NCBI GenBank assembly: GCA_043764015.1
Contig: JAYUKY010000131.1
Location: 1 to 64,000, forward strand
DNA length: 64,000 nucleotides
Origin: JANYGM01 sp043764015
GTDB lineage: Bacteria > Bacteroidota > Bacteroidia > Cytophagales > Thermonemataceae
Direction: 5' to 3'
Position numbers and translations under genes: made by a program. Below the pieces are notes generated by a model, which worked only from the letters and a program-made list of their open reading frames with translations, did no database searches and was not told the origin of the DNA. Every line of letters begins with the position of its first letter. Within the stretch, counting starts at the first letter, position 1. Positions 16,501-25,304 of this stretch are shown piece after piece.

Positions 16501-19116
16501 CTACGTTGTTTCTGTGTCTTTATCTCCCAACTTCTTAAACTCGTAAAAACGTCTTTTTATTGCTAAAATAAAACCTGCCACAAGCACCAAAGAACCTATC
16601 CAAAGTAGGTTTATAAGTGGTTTTTCTGTTGCCGACATCACAATATAATCCTTCTGACGAGTGTTTACGCCAAACGTAAATTTGCGTTTTTGTGTGTCAA
16701 TATTTAGAAACGTGATTTTTACACCCAATTCTGGCAAAATATCCGCAGGACGTGCCACCATTCCATCTGTTTGTCGCAAAATAAAAGTAGGATTTAGGAC
16801 ATACTGACGCTGATTTTTAGCGTAAATTTTTATTCTAGCTTTTACCGCCACCTCATTTGCAGTCAGTTGCATTATTTCGCCCTTTTTGACAGGCTCAATA
16901 GCCTCACAAATAGCTACAAAGTCATTTAAGAAAAATGTATCTTTCTCTGCAACTGTAAATTCTTCCGTTTTAGACCAATCTGGCTCTTCACTTAAATCTG
17001 GATAAATGGCAGAAACGTGGGTATAAAGGTCTTTATTCCACTTTCTCAAAATGTCTGGTGAAGCAGGAGATTGTCCCATTGCGCTATTGTCTTGCACACG
17101 AGGATACAAAGAGAATATTTTGCCGTTTTTCTGCCTATATTCTACCCTATAATAGATATTTTCTGGAACAGTACGCATTGTGTCGCCTTTTTTGAAGTAA
17201 TTTTTGCCATCAAAATCAATATTTTTTAGGGCAATCATTTTGTATTTATCCACAGAATAAACCACGTCAGACTGTTTTATGTAATCAGGGAAATTGTCTG
17301 CCTCAATATAAATCCCTTTATAAGTTAATTGATAGTCAGCCATTTGTGTAGGTTCATCAAGCCACAATAATTGATTATCTTTATTGAAATCTTTAGGCGC
17401 ATCAGGGTTAGAACTAAGCACAAGCCCTGTTGTGTTTAAAGAAATAACTTTTGAATAACCAGCGGAATACAAAACCCCAAGTAGCATTAGCGCAATGCCT
17501 ATATGTGCGAGTGCGCCCCCAGAGAGTTTGTAATTGGTTTTTAGGAGTTTTATAAGGATATTTCCGTTCAAAACAATAGCCAAAATACCACCAACAACAA
17601 GTGCCATATAGCCAAAATTAGTTTCTTCAGAATAAATAATAACAGCAGAGGCAAGTACCAGCGTAATTACCAAAGGAATAACAAAAACACTCCATTGTGG
17701 CTTTTCTACGGCTATTTTTTTCCACCAAAAATATTGTCCAAAACCAGAAACAAGCACAATAGCCAGCATAAACCACATTTGGAAGGCACTATAATCTTTT
17801 GGCGACATAGGCGCAAGACTCACCACAAACCCAAAAGCCTCTCCTATTTTGCTATAAACGGGCATTGATGTCCCGTTGATGATTTGAAAGCCTGCCAAAC
17901 AAAGAATTATGGCAGAAACCAACGTCCAAAACTCTTGTGAGTAAATTTTTAGCTCTTTTTCGTCTGATTTGATATGCTTAAAACGCACAATCATTATGGC
18001 AATAGATGCCACAATAAAAAACATCAAATAAACCAAAAGTTGCCCAGAAAGCCCCAAATCAGTAAAAGAATGCACAGAACCATTACCCAAGACGCCACTT
18101 CTTGTCAAAAAAGTAGAATACAAAATCAGCAAAAAAGTCGTTACAGTAAGAATTATAGCAGTTTTGAGTGATGCAGAACTTTTGCGCCCTGTGAGTAGCG
18201 TGTGTATTGCGCCCACCTGCACGAGCCAAGGCACATAAACGGCATTTTCAACTGGGTCCCAGTTCCAATAACCGCCAAAATTAAGCGTTTCATACGCCCA
18301 ATATGCACCCATCAGAATACCAACGCCCAAAATGGTACAACCAAGCAAACTCCACGCCAAAGCAGGGCGTATCCATTCGGTTAGGCGTTTTTGCCACAAA
18401 CCAGCCATAGCAAACGCAAAAGGCACTAATGTAAGCGCAAAACCTAAAAATAATGTTGGTGGGTGAATAACCATCCAATAATTTTGGAGAAGTAAATTCA
18501 GTCCTTGACCGTCTGTTGGCACAAAATTAGCATTATAAACGCCTTTCAAAACAGGATTATAAACAGGAATATCCAAGACATCACGAGTCAAAATAAAGGG
18601 AGAACTACCAATTTTCAAAGTATCAAAAAAGACAACACCCAAAATCATAGATACCAAAAATAACTGCACAGCCGCAAAAATAGTCATTACAGGAGCTTCC
18701 CACGTCTTATTTGTCTTGATAAGGATAAGACCTAACAATACATTCCAGAAAATCCAAAGCAAAAAACTGCCTTCTTGTCCTTCCCAAAAACAAGAAATCA
18801 TATAATAAACGGGCAACTGATTAGAAGAGTGGTCGTAGGCATAAAAATACTCGTATTTGTGAGCATAAATAATATAGAAAAGTGCGCCAATAATACCCAA
18901 AACTGCACCAGAATGAACATAAAAAGCAGTACGAGAGAATTTAAACCAACTTTTGGTAACGCTATCATTAGCATCACCCAAACCATTATTTAGAGAAATA
19001 TTTAGATTATTTGTGCTATTTGTTGCCTTGAAATAGCCAAAAACTGCAATAATAGCAGACACAAACGCCAAAATGACGAAAAAATGCCCAAGATTGCCAA
19101 CGAATGTATTTATCAT
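16501..19116 (-). CDS. ccsA: Cytochrome c biogenesis protein CcmF/CcsA
   Basis: Membrane haem-handling protein that delivers haem to apocytochrome c at the periplasmic face. The start at 19116 (MINTFVGNLGHFFVIL) begins directly in the first membrane helix and gives 871 residues; an upstream ATG at 19191 adds 25 less typical residues. The WWD-type haem-binding signature is present as FGGYWNWDPVENAVYVPWL, with conserved WVIHPP-like MVIHPPTLFLGF before it. About fifteen membrane helices precede a periplasmic domain of roughly 250 residues and a final helix (INLLWIGSLVLVAGFILAI). CcmE and other ccm genes are not adjacent here. The symbol could equally be ccmF. Confidence 0.92.
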   Translation of the reverse strand: MINTFVGNLGHFFVILAFVSAIIAVFGYFKATNSTNNLNISLNNGLGDANDSVTKSWFKFSRTAFYVHSGAVLGIIGALFYIIYAHKYEYFYAYDHSSNQLPVYYMISCFWEGQEGSFLLWIFWNVLLGLILIKTNKTWEAPVMTIFAAVQLFLVSMILGVVFFDTLKIGSSPFILTRDVLDIPVYNPVLKGVYNANFVPTDGQGLNLLLQNYWMVIHPPTLFLGFALTLVPFAFAMAGLWQKRLTEWIRPALAWSLLGCTILGVGILMGAYWAYETLNFGGYWNWDPVENAVYVPWLVQVGAIHTLLTGRKSSASLKTAIILTVTTFLLILYSTFLTRSGVLGNGSVHSFTDLGLSGQLLVYLMFFIVASIAIMIVRFKHIKSDEKELKIYSQEFWTLVSAIILCLAGFQIINGTSMPVYSKIGEAFGFVVSLAPMSPKDYSAFQMWFMLAIVLVSGFGQYFWWKKIAVEKPQWSVFVIPLVITLVLASAVIIYSEETNFGYMALVVGGILAIVLNGNILIKLLKTNYKLSGGALAHIGIALMLLGVLYSAGYSKVISLNTTGLVLSSNPDAPKDFNKDNQLLWLDEPTQMADYQLTYKGIYIEADNFPDYIKQSDVVYSVDKYKMIALKNIDFDGKNYFKKGDTMRTVPENIYYRVEYRQKNGKIFSLYPRVQDNSAMGQSPASPDILRKWNKDLYTHVSAIYPDLSEEPDWSKTEEFTVAEKDTFFLNDFVAICEAIEPVKKGEIMQLTANEVAVKARIKIYAKNQRQYVLNPTFILRQTDGMVARPADILPELGVKITFLNIDTQKRKFTFGVNTRQKDYIVMSATEKPLINLLWIGSLVLVAGFILAIKRRFYEFKKLGDKDTETT

Positions 19117-19311
19117 ATAGGAATTACGAAAACGAATGAAATTTGTTGAATTTTGTGCAAATGTAAGAAAAAATACGCTAGTTTGCATCAATATTTAACA
19201 TTTTGGTATAATTGAATGTTTGAAAAGACCTTTAAAATGTGTTATTTTGTTTGATATAAAACGAAATGATATGTTTATATTTTCATAATAATTAATAATT
19301 TCAAAACGGCA

Positions 19312-20307
19312 TTAAAAATCCACAATTACTTCATTTATGCCTCTAATTTGTTTTTGTTTGATGATATAACGCACTTTTGCCAAATCTTTCAAATAAACAA
19401 GATTTTTATCCAAATTTTCATCAATAATTTGCCCATAAATAGCTTTATCAATAGAAGAAAGGCTTTCTAATAGATTTGGCTCGTTGATGATTTGCGTAAT
19501 TTCTTTGGAAGTGTAGCTCGTAAATGGTTTATTTTCCATATCATCAAGGTATTTTTTCCAAATACTTAAGGCATTTTCAATGTCTTTTACTCGTTTATTT
19601 ACCCTGATACGTGCCATATCTTTATTAAAACTGTCTTTAAAGTTGTCATAACGCCGTCTTTGCTGAAATAACTTAAATTGCATCTTAAACCATTTGCCAG
19701 AAAAACGCCACACAATCCATAAAAACAATAATATAGCCAAAAATCCACCCACAAAGTAAGGATAATTAACTTGTTGTCTAAGTGGCAAATGTTGTAAATT
19801 GCTTTTTAGTTGCTTTTCTAAGCTATTTGCAGGGTTTTCTCCTACACTATTTTTAGAATTTTCAAGTGTGGGAGCTACTTTTAGGAGTGTGATAGTGTCA
19901 TTTTCAGCATTTACTTTGATAGAATCTCCTTCAAAATAATAAAAGATAGGTAAATCTAATATTTGTTTCTCTTGCAAATCAAAAGTATTCAGCTCATAAA
20001 TCACACTATCAAGGCTTAAATTAGTCTTTTTGTCGGTTTTGGTAGGAAAAATACGTTTTTGTTTTAGCTCAAAAGGAGAAAAATTATAATTAGTGTCAGG
20101 GAAAAGTACCTGTAAATCTTTTGGATACCTAAAAGTCAAAATATAGGTAATATTTTCTCCTATTTTTGCCTGCTTTTTCAAGAAAACTCCTTTTGGTTGA
20201 TAATGTTTTGTATCTAAAATACTATCTTTTTGTGCCAAAACAGTAGTATTTATGAGAAAAAAGCAAATAAAAGCAAAGAAATAACTGAAAATGGTTTGTT
20301 TGCTCAT
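19312..20307 (-). CDS. BatD-like/DUF4381-type membrane protein
   Basis: 331 residues from the ATG at 20307 (MSKQTIFSYFFAFICFFL), which starts a signal peptide. The frame opens 37 codons earlier, but those codons cover a dispersed repeat and read as repeat sequence. The mature part is a beta-rich periplasmic domain, one membrane helix (PYFVGGFLAILLFLWIVW, near 190) and a cytoplasmic helical tail with many Lys/Arg. This layout is that of the BatD/DUF4381 proteins that follow DUF58 genes in MoxR-associated clusters. It lies directly downstream of the DUF58 gene on the same strand. No MoxR ATPase or vWA BatA/BatB gene is next to it. Confidence 0.75.
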   Translation of the reverse strand: MSKQTIFSYFFAFICFFLINTTVLAQKDSILDTKHYQPKGVFLKKQAKIGENITYILTFRYPKDLQVLFPDTNYNFSPFELKQKRIFPTKTDKKTNLSLDSVIYELNTFDLQEKQILDLPIFYYFEGDSIKVNAENDTITLLKVAPTLENSKNSVGENPANSLEKQLKSNLQHLPLRQQVNYPYFVGGFLAILLFLWIVWRFSGKWFKMQFKLFQQRRRYDNFKDSFNKDMARIRVNKRVKDIENALSIWKKYLDDMENKPFTSYTSKEITQIINEPNLLESLSSIDKAIYGQIIDENLDKNLVYLKDLAKVRYIIKQKQIRGINEVIVDF

Positions 20308-20319
20308 TTTTTTTGTGTT

Positions 20320-20411
20320 ATTGCTTACGCACATTGGGCAGGGGCAAGCCCAGCCCCTACATTTCCACTTAATTGTATTTTCCGTAATTCGTAATTGATA
20401 ATTCGTAATTG
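20320..20411. repeat. Dispersed GC-rich repeat plus heptad array
   Basis: ATTGCTTACGCAC followed by GCAGGGGCAAGCCC (20320-20351) recurs in inverted orientation at 47679-47716. Next to it, 20382-20411 holds four heptads of the CGTAATT class (CGTAATT, CGTAATT, GATAATT, CGTAATT). Together they fill the spacer between the DUF58 and BatD-like genes. Confidence 0.7.
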
Positions 20412-20414
20412 AAA

Positions 20415-21287
20415 TCATTTCCCTTTTGTCCTCCGCACCCTAAAAAGTTTGATAAGTTGTGCCACAAAATCATCTTCTGTGTTGATGGCAATGTAGTTTG
20501 CTTTAAGTTTTTTAGAGATTTCTTGTATATTATCCTTAGTCGTTTCAAATTTTTCTGCAAGTTCCTCCCTCAAAGTAGGAGAAGACGTGTTCAGCCATAC
20601 AGTTTTACCACTTTCATTGTCAAAAACGGGGATAATACCCAAAGAAGGCATATTAACCTCTTGCGTGTCGTAAACGTGAACTATCACAAGGTCGTGTTTT
20701 TGTGCTAATGTTTGGAGATTTTTGAGGTAATTCTCATCAATAAAATCAGAAACAAGGATAATCACACACCTTCTTTTGAGCATTTTGAGGCTAAACGCCA
20801 ACATTTGCTCTAAATTTGTCTGTTTAGAAGCAGGCACTAAGTTAAAAAGATTAAGAATTGCCTCATAACCATAACGCAAGCCTTTTTTTGGCTTGATATA
20901 CTTCTCTTTTTGGTCAGAAAAGCAGATAAGACCAATATGGCTATCTTCTTTTACTGCGGACAGCATCAAAACGCCACAAATTTCTTTAGCTAGTTGTAGT
21001 TTTGTGTAGTTGTTTTTTCCTATTTCTAGTGATGCGCTCACGTCAAGCAGAAAAAAAACTGTTTGTTCTTTCTCTTCTTTGAATTCTTTGACATAAGTTC
21101 CTTCCCCTTTTGCCGACACGTTCCAGTCAATTCTGCGGACATCATCACCATAAATATAATCTCTCACGTCAGAAAACTCCAAACCCGCACCCTTAAACAC
21201 AGAATGAAAGTTGCCTTTCATTTGCGTATTGATGGCTTTACGAATTTTTATCTCGTATTTGCGTAATTTGGAAAGAATTTCTTGCAT
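20415..21287 (-). CDS. DUF58 domain protein (vWA-like)
   Basis: 290 residues, cytoplasmic. The DUF58 signature is SDVRDYIYGDDVRRIDWNVS at about 39-58. A von Willebrand factor A-like fold follows, with a MIDAS-type motif LLDVSASLEIG (DxSxS) and VIILVSDFIDE. These proteins usually work with a MoxR AAA+ ATPase in assembly or activation of enzyme complexes or in envelope stress. Here only the BatD-like partner is adjacent, with a 107-nt repeat-filled gap. The start is supported by a good N-terminal match (KLRKYEIKIRKAINTQMKG). Confidence 0.9.
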   Translation of the reverse strand: MQEILSKLRKYEIKIRKAINTQMKGNFHSVFKGAGLEFSDVRDYIYGDDVRRIDWNVSAKGEGTYVKEFKEEKEQTVFFLLDVSASLEIGKNNYTKLQLAKEICGVLMLSAVKEDSHIGLICFSDQKEKYIKPKKGLRYGYEAILNLFNLVPASKQTNLEQMLAFSLKMLKRRCVIILVSDFIDENYLKNLQTLAQKHDLVIVHVYDTQEVNMPSLGIIPVFDNESGKTVWLNTSSPTLREELAEKFETTKDNIQEISKKLKANYIAINTEDDFVAQLIKLFRVRRTKGK

Positions 21288-21614
21288 TGCGTTTTAATTG
21301 TCAAATATAAACTGATATTATGCAGATGTATTTGTAGAGATGTTACTTGTAACGTCTGAACGTAGAAAAGTGTATTTATGCCAATCCAATAATAATGTAT
21401 TTGCTTGTTTCTATATTGTCTGTCGTAAAGACGTTGCAAGTAAAGACGTTGCAAGCAACGTCTCTACAATAAGCAAAGATAAAAAAATAACTCGTACAAA
21501 AAAATAATAAAATTATTAGCCATTGAAACATCAAAAAAATTGCTTTTTTAGCATAATTATTGTAATTTTAAGCTAGAATTTGATTGGAAAAGTCTATAAA
21601 AAATCATTAAATTT
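21288..21614. repeat. Gene-free spacer with AGACGTTGC palindromes
   Basis: GTAGAGATGTTAC-TT-GTAACGTCT (21334-21357) is one near-palindrome. A second block at 21425-21467 has the 15-mer GTAAAGACGTTGCAA twice in tandem, then GCAACGTCTCTAC inverted, so the last copy folds as a 13-bp hairpin with one mismatch. The two blocks are related. The remaining A/T-rich DNA before the PspA gene shows no clear promoter. Confidence 0.75.
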
Positions 21615-22271
21615 ATGTGGGAAAGAATAAAAGACATTTTTAAAGCGTTTTTTCACGACTGGCTGGACAAAGCAGAAGACCCTGAAAAAATGATAAAATA
21701 TACCGTCCTAAAAATGCAAGAAGATGTTTTTAGGGCAAAAAATGCTACTGTAAAAGCTATTGCAGGAGAAAAAACGCTATTTAGGCAATGGCAGGGCTTT
21801 GTAGATACGGCTCAAAATATGCACAAAAGCGCACTTTTAGCACTCAAACAAGGCAATGAAAATCTTGCTAAGCGTGCTTTAGAAAAACAACACGAAGCAC
21901 AAATACAAGCACAAGAATTTGAGAAAATGCACGAAATATCTAAGAAAAATAATGCAAAAATCAAAGAAGACATCAAAAAATTAGAAGAAAAACTATATGA
22001 AGCACGCCTAAAAGAAGGCGGACTTATTGCACGTAGTCAGCTCGCAAAAGCTATGACAATGGCAAGCAAAAGCCTTATGTCATCTGATGACAAAATGGGC
22101 AAAATTGACCAAATGGAAGATAAAATTCTTAAAAGTGAGGCGGAAGCAACCGCTTTTATGGAACTTTCGGAAGATAATACCAAAAACGAAATGAAAGAAA
22201 TGAATGACTTTTTTAAGAACAACGACATAGAAAGTGAACTTGCCAAACTCAAAAAAGAACTAGGGAAATAA
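21615..22271 (+). CDS. pspA: PspA/IM30 family envelope-stress protein
   Basis: 218 residues, almost entirely helical and coiled-coil, as in PspA and Vipp1/IM30, which form rings or rods on the inner membrane and protect it under stress. The amphipathic N-terminal helix WERIKDIFKAFFHDWLDKAE is followed by DPEKMIKYTVLKMQED, the usual opening of the family (DPEKMI). Long Lys/Glu-rich helices follow (AKRALEKQHEAQIQAQEFE). No pspB, pspC or pspF genes are nearby. Transcription would continue into a heptad inverted repeat that begins right after its stop and ends on the stop codon of the convergent uvrD. Confidence 0.88.
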   Translation: MWERIKDIFKAFFHDWLDKAEDPEKMIKYTVLKMQEDVFRAKNATVKAIAGEKTLFRQWQGFVDTAQNMHKSALLALKQGNENLAKRALEKQHEAQIQAQEFEKMHEISKKNNAKIKEDIKKLEEKLYEARLKEGGLIARSQLAKAMTMASKSLMSSDDKMGKIDQMEDKILKSEAEATAFMELSEDNTKNEMKEMNDFFKNNDIESELAKLKKELGK

Positions 22272-22346
22272 GTGGGAGGTGTAAAGTGTGAAGTGTTTTT
22301 TGTCATAGAAAACTGTATTTACTTCACACCTCACACTTCATACTTC
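22272..22346. repeat. Heptad inverted repeat between pspA and uvrD
   Basis: Left arm GTGGGAG, GTGTAAA, GTGTGAA (22273-22293). The core, read on the minus strand, is AAATACAGTTTTC. The right arm is CTTCACA, CCTCACA, CTTCATA (22322-22342). It fills the whole space between the convergent stop codons and could serve as a two-way terminator-like hairpin. Confidence 0.75.
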
Positions 22347-24597
22347 AAAAAACTCTTAATTTAGCAAAACTAAGAAGTAGCACTTTTTCCCCTACATCTT
22401 CAAAATTGATGGTTGCTTTTTTGTCTTTGCCATTTTCTTCAATAAATTTGACAATGCCATAGCCAAATTTTAAATGTTCCACTTTCATTCCTACGCCCAA
22501 AAAAGTAGTATCACTTGCTTTAAAGTCGGCTGAAGGCTTGTAAGTTGATTTTGAAGTGTTTTCATTTTGAATTTTATTGACAACAGACACCATTTTTTTA
22601 ATGTTAGAACGTTGCGAATAATCATCAGCACCTATATTAGAAAGCACAGGAGCAGCTTTTTTAGTTTTTACGCATCTCTCGTCCAACTCTTCCAAAAAAC
22701 GACTTGGCTCACAATCTTTCAAACGCCCAAAACGGTAGCGTGAAGTCGCATACGTAAGCGTAAGTTTGCGCTCCGCACGTGTAATAGCCACATAAAAAAG
22801 TCGGCGTTCCTCTTCTAGTTCAGCACGACTGCCCAGCATCATTTGAGAAGGAAACAAATCTTCCTCCATTCCGACCACATAAACAAACTTAAATTCTAGT
22901 CCTTTTGCACCATGAATAGTCATTAAAGTAACTTTATTGTCATCTCCATCACCGTCATCATCTGCCGTTGTGAGCAAAGAAACTTCTTGCAAAAACGCTC
23001 CTAAGCCCTTTTCTGCATTTTCAGGATTATCCACAAATTCTTTCATACCATTTAAGAGTTCTTGCACGTTTTCGTAACGTGCAAGTCCTTCTATGGTTTT
23101 ATCTTCATATAATTCTTTGAGCAAACCAGACTGTTTTGCTATTTCTGTGGCAGCCGTAAAAGCATCTTTTTGCTCCGCAATTAGTTTGAAATTCTCTATC
23201 AACACCGCAAAATTACTGATAGCAATGCCTGCACGTGCGCCTACAAATACTTGCGCTTTGCCCAAAACCTCCCAAAGTGTAACCATATTGTCGTTGGCGG
23301 CTACAAAAAGTTTGGCTAATGAAGTATCACCAATACCACGTTTTGGTAGGTTAATAATGCGTTTGAAGGCTTCTTCGTCATTTTGGTTGAGCGTAAAACG
23401 CAAATAAGCAATCAAATCTTTTACTTCCCTGCGCTGGTAAAACGACAGTCCACCAACAACTTTATACTTTATATTTAACTTTCTTAATGCTTCTTCAAAA
23501 GAACGAGATTGTGCATTGGTACGGTACAAAATAGCAAAATCTTTGTTTTGAGTTTGTGAGAGCATTTTTTCTTCAAAAATACCTTGTGCTACAATTCTAC
23601 CTTCTTCGTTGTCAGAAGAAGATTTAATAATTTCTATTAAGTCGCCTGCGCCGTTGCTAGTCCAAACATTCTTTTTGAGTTGTGCCTGATTTTTGGCAAT
23701 AACCGAGTTTGCAGCTTGTACGATGGTTTTTGTAGAGCGGTAATTTTGCTCCAAACGAATGGTTTTGAGTTGCGGATAATCTTTTTCAAAATTCAAAATG
23801 TTCTGAATATCTGCACCACGAAAGGCATAAATACTTTGGGCATCATCTCCCACCACACAAATATTTTGATGAACAGACGAAAGTAGCCTTGTAATGACGT
23901 ATTGAGAGATATTAGTATCTTGAAACTCATCTAACATCACATACTTAAATTTATGTTGATATTTGTTCAGAACGTCCAGATGATTGTGGAAAAGCACATT
24001 TGTATTAAAAAGCAAATCATCAAAATCCATAGAATTTGCCTTAAACATACGTTGTTGGTAGATTTGGTAAATTTTGCCTATTTCTGGTCGTTGAAAACTC
24101 TCATCATCAGCCTTATAAATTGGGTTAGAATTATACTCTTTAAAGGAAACCAAGCGGTTTTTTGCCGCAGAAATACGGTTAAAAACAGAACTTGCTTTAT
24201 AGAGTTTGTCATCAAGATTAAGCTCTTTTACAATGCTTCTAATCAGCGACTTAGAGTCGTCTGTATCATAAATAGAAAAATCACTTGTATAACCAATATT
24301 ATGCCCTTCAAAGCGCAGGATTTTGGCAAAAATGGAGTGAAAAGTCCCCATCCATATATTTTTGGCTTCATTTCCTATTACTTTTTCTATACGGTGGCGC
24401 ATTTCTGCGGCTGCTTTATTGGTAAAAGTAAGGGCTAAAATATTATAAGAATCAACGCCCTGATAGATTAAATGGGCTATTCTGTAGGTAAGCACACGAG
24501 TTTTGCCCGAGCCTGCGCCTGCAATAATCATTAGCGGACCTTCTGTATTTACGACTGCCTGACGTTGTGGCTCATTAAGTCCATCTAAATATTCCAT
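22345..24597 (-). CDS. pcrA: ATP-dependent DNA helicase UvrD/PcrA
   Basis: Superfamily 1A 3'-5' helicase for nucleotide-excision and mismatch repair and for removing RecA or stalled complexes. At 750 residues it has full length. Motifs in order: Q motif LNEPQRQAV, motif I AGAGSGKT (26-33), motif Ia TFTNKAAAEMR, motif II MLDEFQDTN, motif III DDAQSIYAFRGA, motif IV LEQNYRS, motif V TIHGAKGLEF and motif VI YVAITRAERKL. The C-terminal end (VGMKVEHLKFGYGIVKFIE) is the Tudor-like domain that in PcrA contacts RNA polymerase. It is upstream of no obvious partner; recX is 136 nt upstream on the same strand. Confidence 0.97.
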   Translation of the reverse strand: MEYLDGLNEPQRQAVVNTEGPLMIIAGAGSGKTRVLTYRIAHLIYQGVDSYNILALTFTNKAAAEMRHRIEKVIGNEAKNIWMGTFHSIFAKILRFEGHNIGYTSDFSIYDTDDSKSLIRSIVKELNLDDKLYKASSVFNRISAAKNRLVSFKEYNSNPIYKADDESFQRPEIGKIYQIYQQRMFKANSMDFDDLLFNTNVLFHNHLDVLNKYQHKFKYVMLDEFQDTNISQYVITRLLSSVHQNICVVGDDAQSIYAFRGADIQNILNFEKDYPQLKTIRLEQNYRSTKTIVQAANSVIAKNQAQLKKNVWTSNGAGDLIEIIKSSSDNEEGRIVAQGIFEEKMLSQTQNKDFAILYRTNAQSRSFEEALRKLNIKYKVVGGLSFYQRREVKDLIAYLRFTLNQNDEEAFKRIINLPKRGIGDTSLAKLFVAANDNMVTLWEVLGKAQVFVGARAGIAISNFAVLIENFKLIAEQKDAFTAATEIAKQSGLLKELYEDKTIEGLARYENVQELLNGMKEFVDNPENAEKGLGAFLQEVSLLTTADDDGDGDDNKVTLMTIHGAKGLEFKFVYVVGMEEDLFPSQMMLGSRAELEEERRLFYVAITRAERKLTLTYATSRYRFGRLKDCEPSRFLEELDERCVKTKKAAPVLSNIGADDYSQRSNIKKMVSVVNKIQNENTSKSTYKPSADFKASDTTFLGVGMKVEHLKFGYGIVKFIEENGKDKKATINFEDVGEKVLLLSFAKLRVF

Positions 24598-24735
24598 TTT
24601 TTAGTAATTGTGTTTTTTTGAAAATGCGTTTTATTCCGCAAATAAAGCATATTTTTAGGAGAAAAACAAGTTTAATTTTGAGGGATTAAAGCAATATTTT
24701 TATATAAATATATTATCATTTTATAGCGTAAGATT

Positions 24736-25233
24736 TCAATCCAAATCAATATTTTCTAATAATTCCCAAATAAGGTTACTTTCATAACCTTTGCTTTGTG
24801 CAAAGGTGGCTATAGCATATTTCTTTTTTATTATATTTTGTTCTTTGATGGAATTTGCTTTTTTTTCTAAGATTTTTTCAAGAGTAATTATATAGTCCTC
24901 ATCTTCAATTTCCTTCATAGCTTCATTGATACAATAATTGGAAAGACCTCGCAGACGTAATTCGTTTTTGATTTTTATTCTGCCCCATTTTTTCACTCTA
25001 AATTTCCCACCCGCAAACGCTTTAGCAAAGCGTTCTTCATTGACAAAATTTTCTTCAATAAGGCGTGCAATAAGCTCTTCCACTTCATCACGAGAAATAA
25101 TATAGCTTTCGTGCAGTCTCCTGCGCACTTCTTGCTGGGTACGCTCTTGATAGGCACAAAAATTGCAAGCACGCAAAAAGGCTTCCTTATTAGAAACCTT
25201 CTTTTTTTTCACTATATCGTCTGTTTCAATCAT
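24736..25233 (-). CDS. recX: Regulatory protein RecX
   Basis: RecX binds RecA filaments and limits recombination. The start at 25233 (MIETDDIVKKKKVSNKEA) gives 165 residues; the frame opens 22 codons earlier, but those codons are the heptad repeat. Family features are AFLRACNFCAYQERTQQEVR at about 18-37 (the YCALRxLxxRxxSxxEL helix of RecX), LIARLIEENFVNEERFAKAF and WGRIKIKNELRLRGLS. Three-helix repeats fill the remainder. recA is not in the window. It may be transcribed with the PKD protein or alone; the repeat sits in the spacer upstream. Confidence 0.92.
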   Translation of the reverse strand: MIETDDIVKKKKVSNKEAFLRACNFCAYQERTQQEVRRRLHESYIISRDEVEELIARLIEENFVNEERFAKAFAGGKFRVKKWGRIKIKNELRLRGLSNYCINEAMKEIEDEDYIITLEKILEKKANSIKEQNIIKKKYAIATFAQSKGYESNLIWELLENIDLD

Positions 25234-25236
25234 TTT

Positions 25237-25304
25237 CAAGTGTGAAGTGTGAAGTGTGAGGTATTTATTATCAAGTAATGTATTTACTTCACACTTCATA
25301 CTTT
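25237..25304. repeat. Heptad inverted repeat between recX and the PKD gene
   Basis: Arms GTGTGAA, GTGTGAA, GTGTGAG (25240-25260) and CTTCACA, CTTCATA (25289-25301) flank a core that reads GTAAATACATTAC on the minus strand. It starts four bases from the recX ATG and ends on the stop codon of the upstream PKD gene. Confidence 0.75.
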
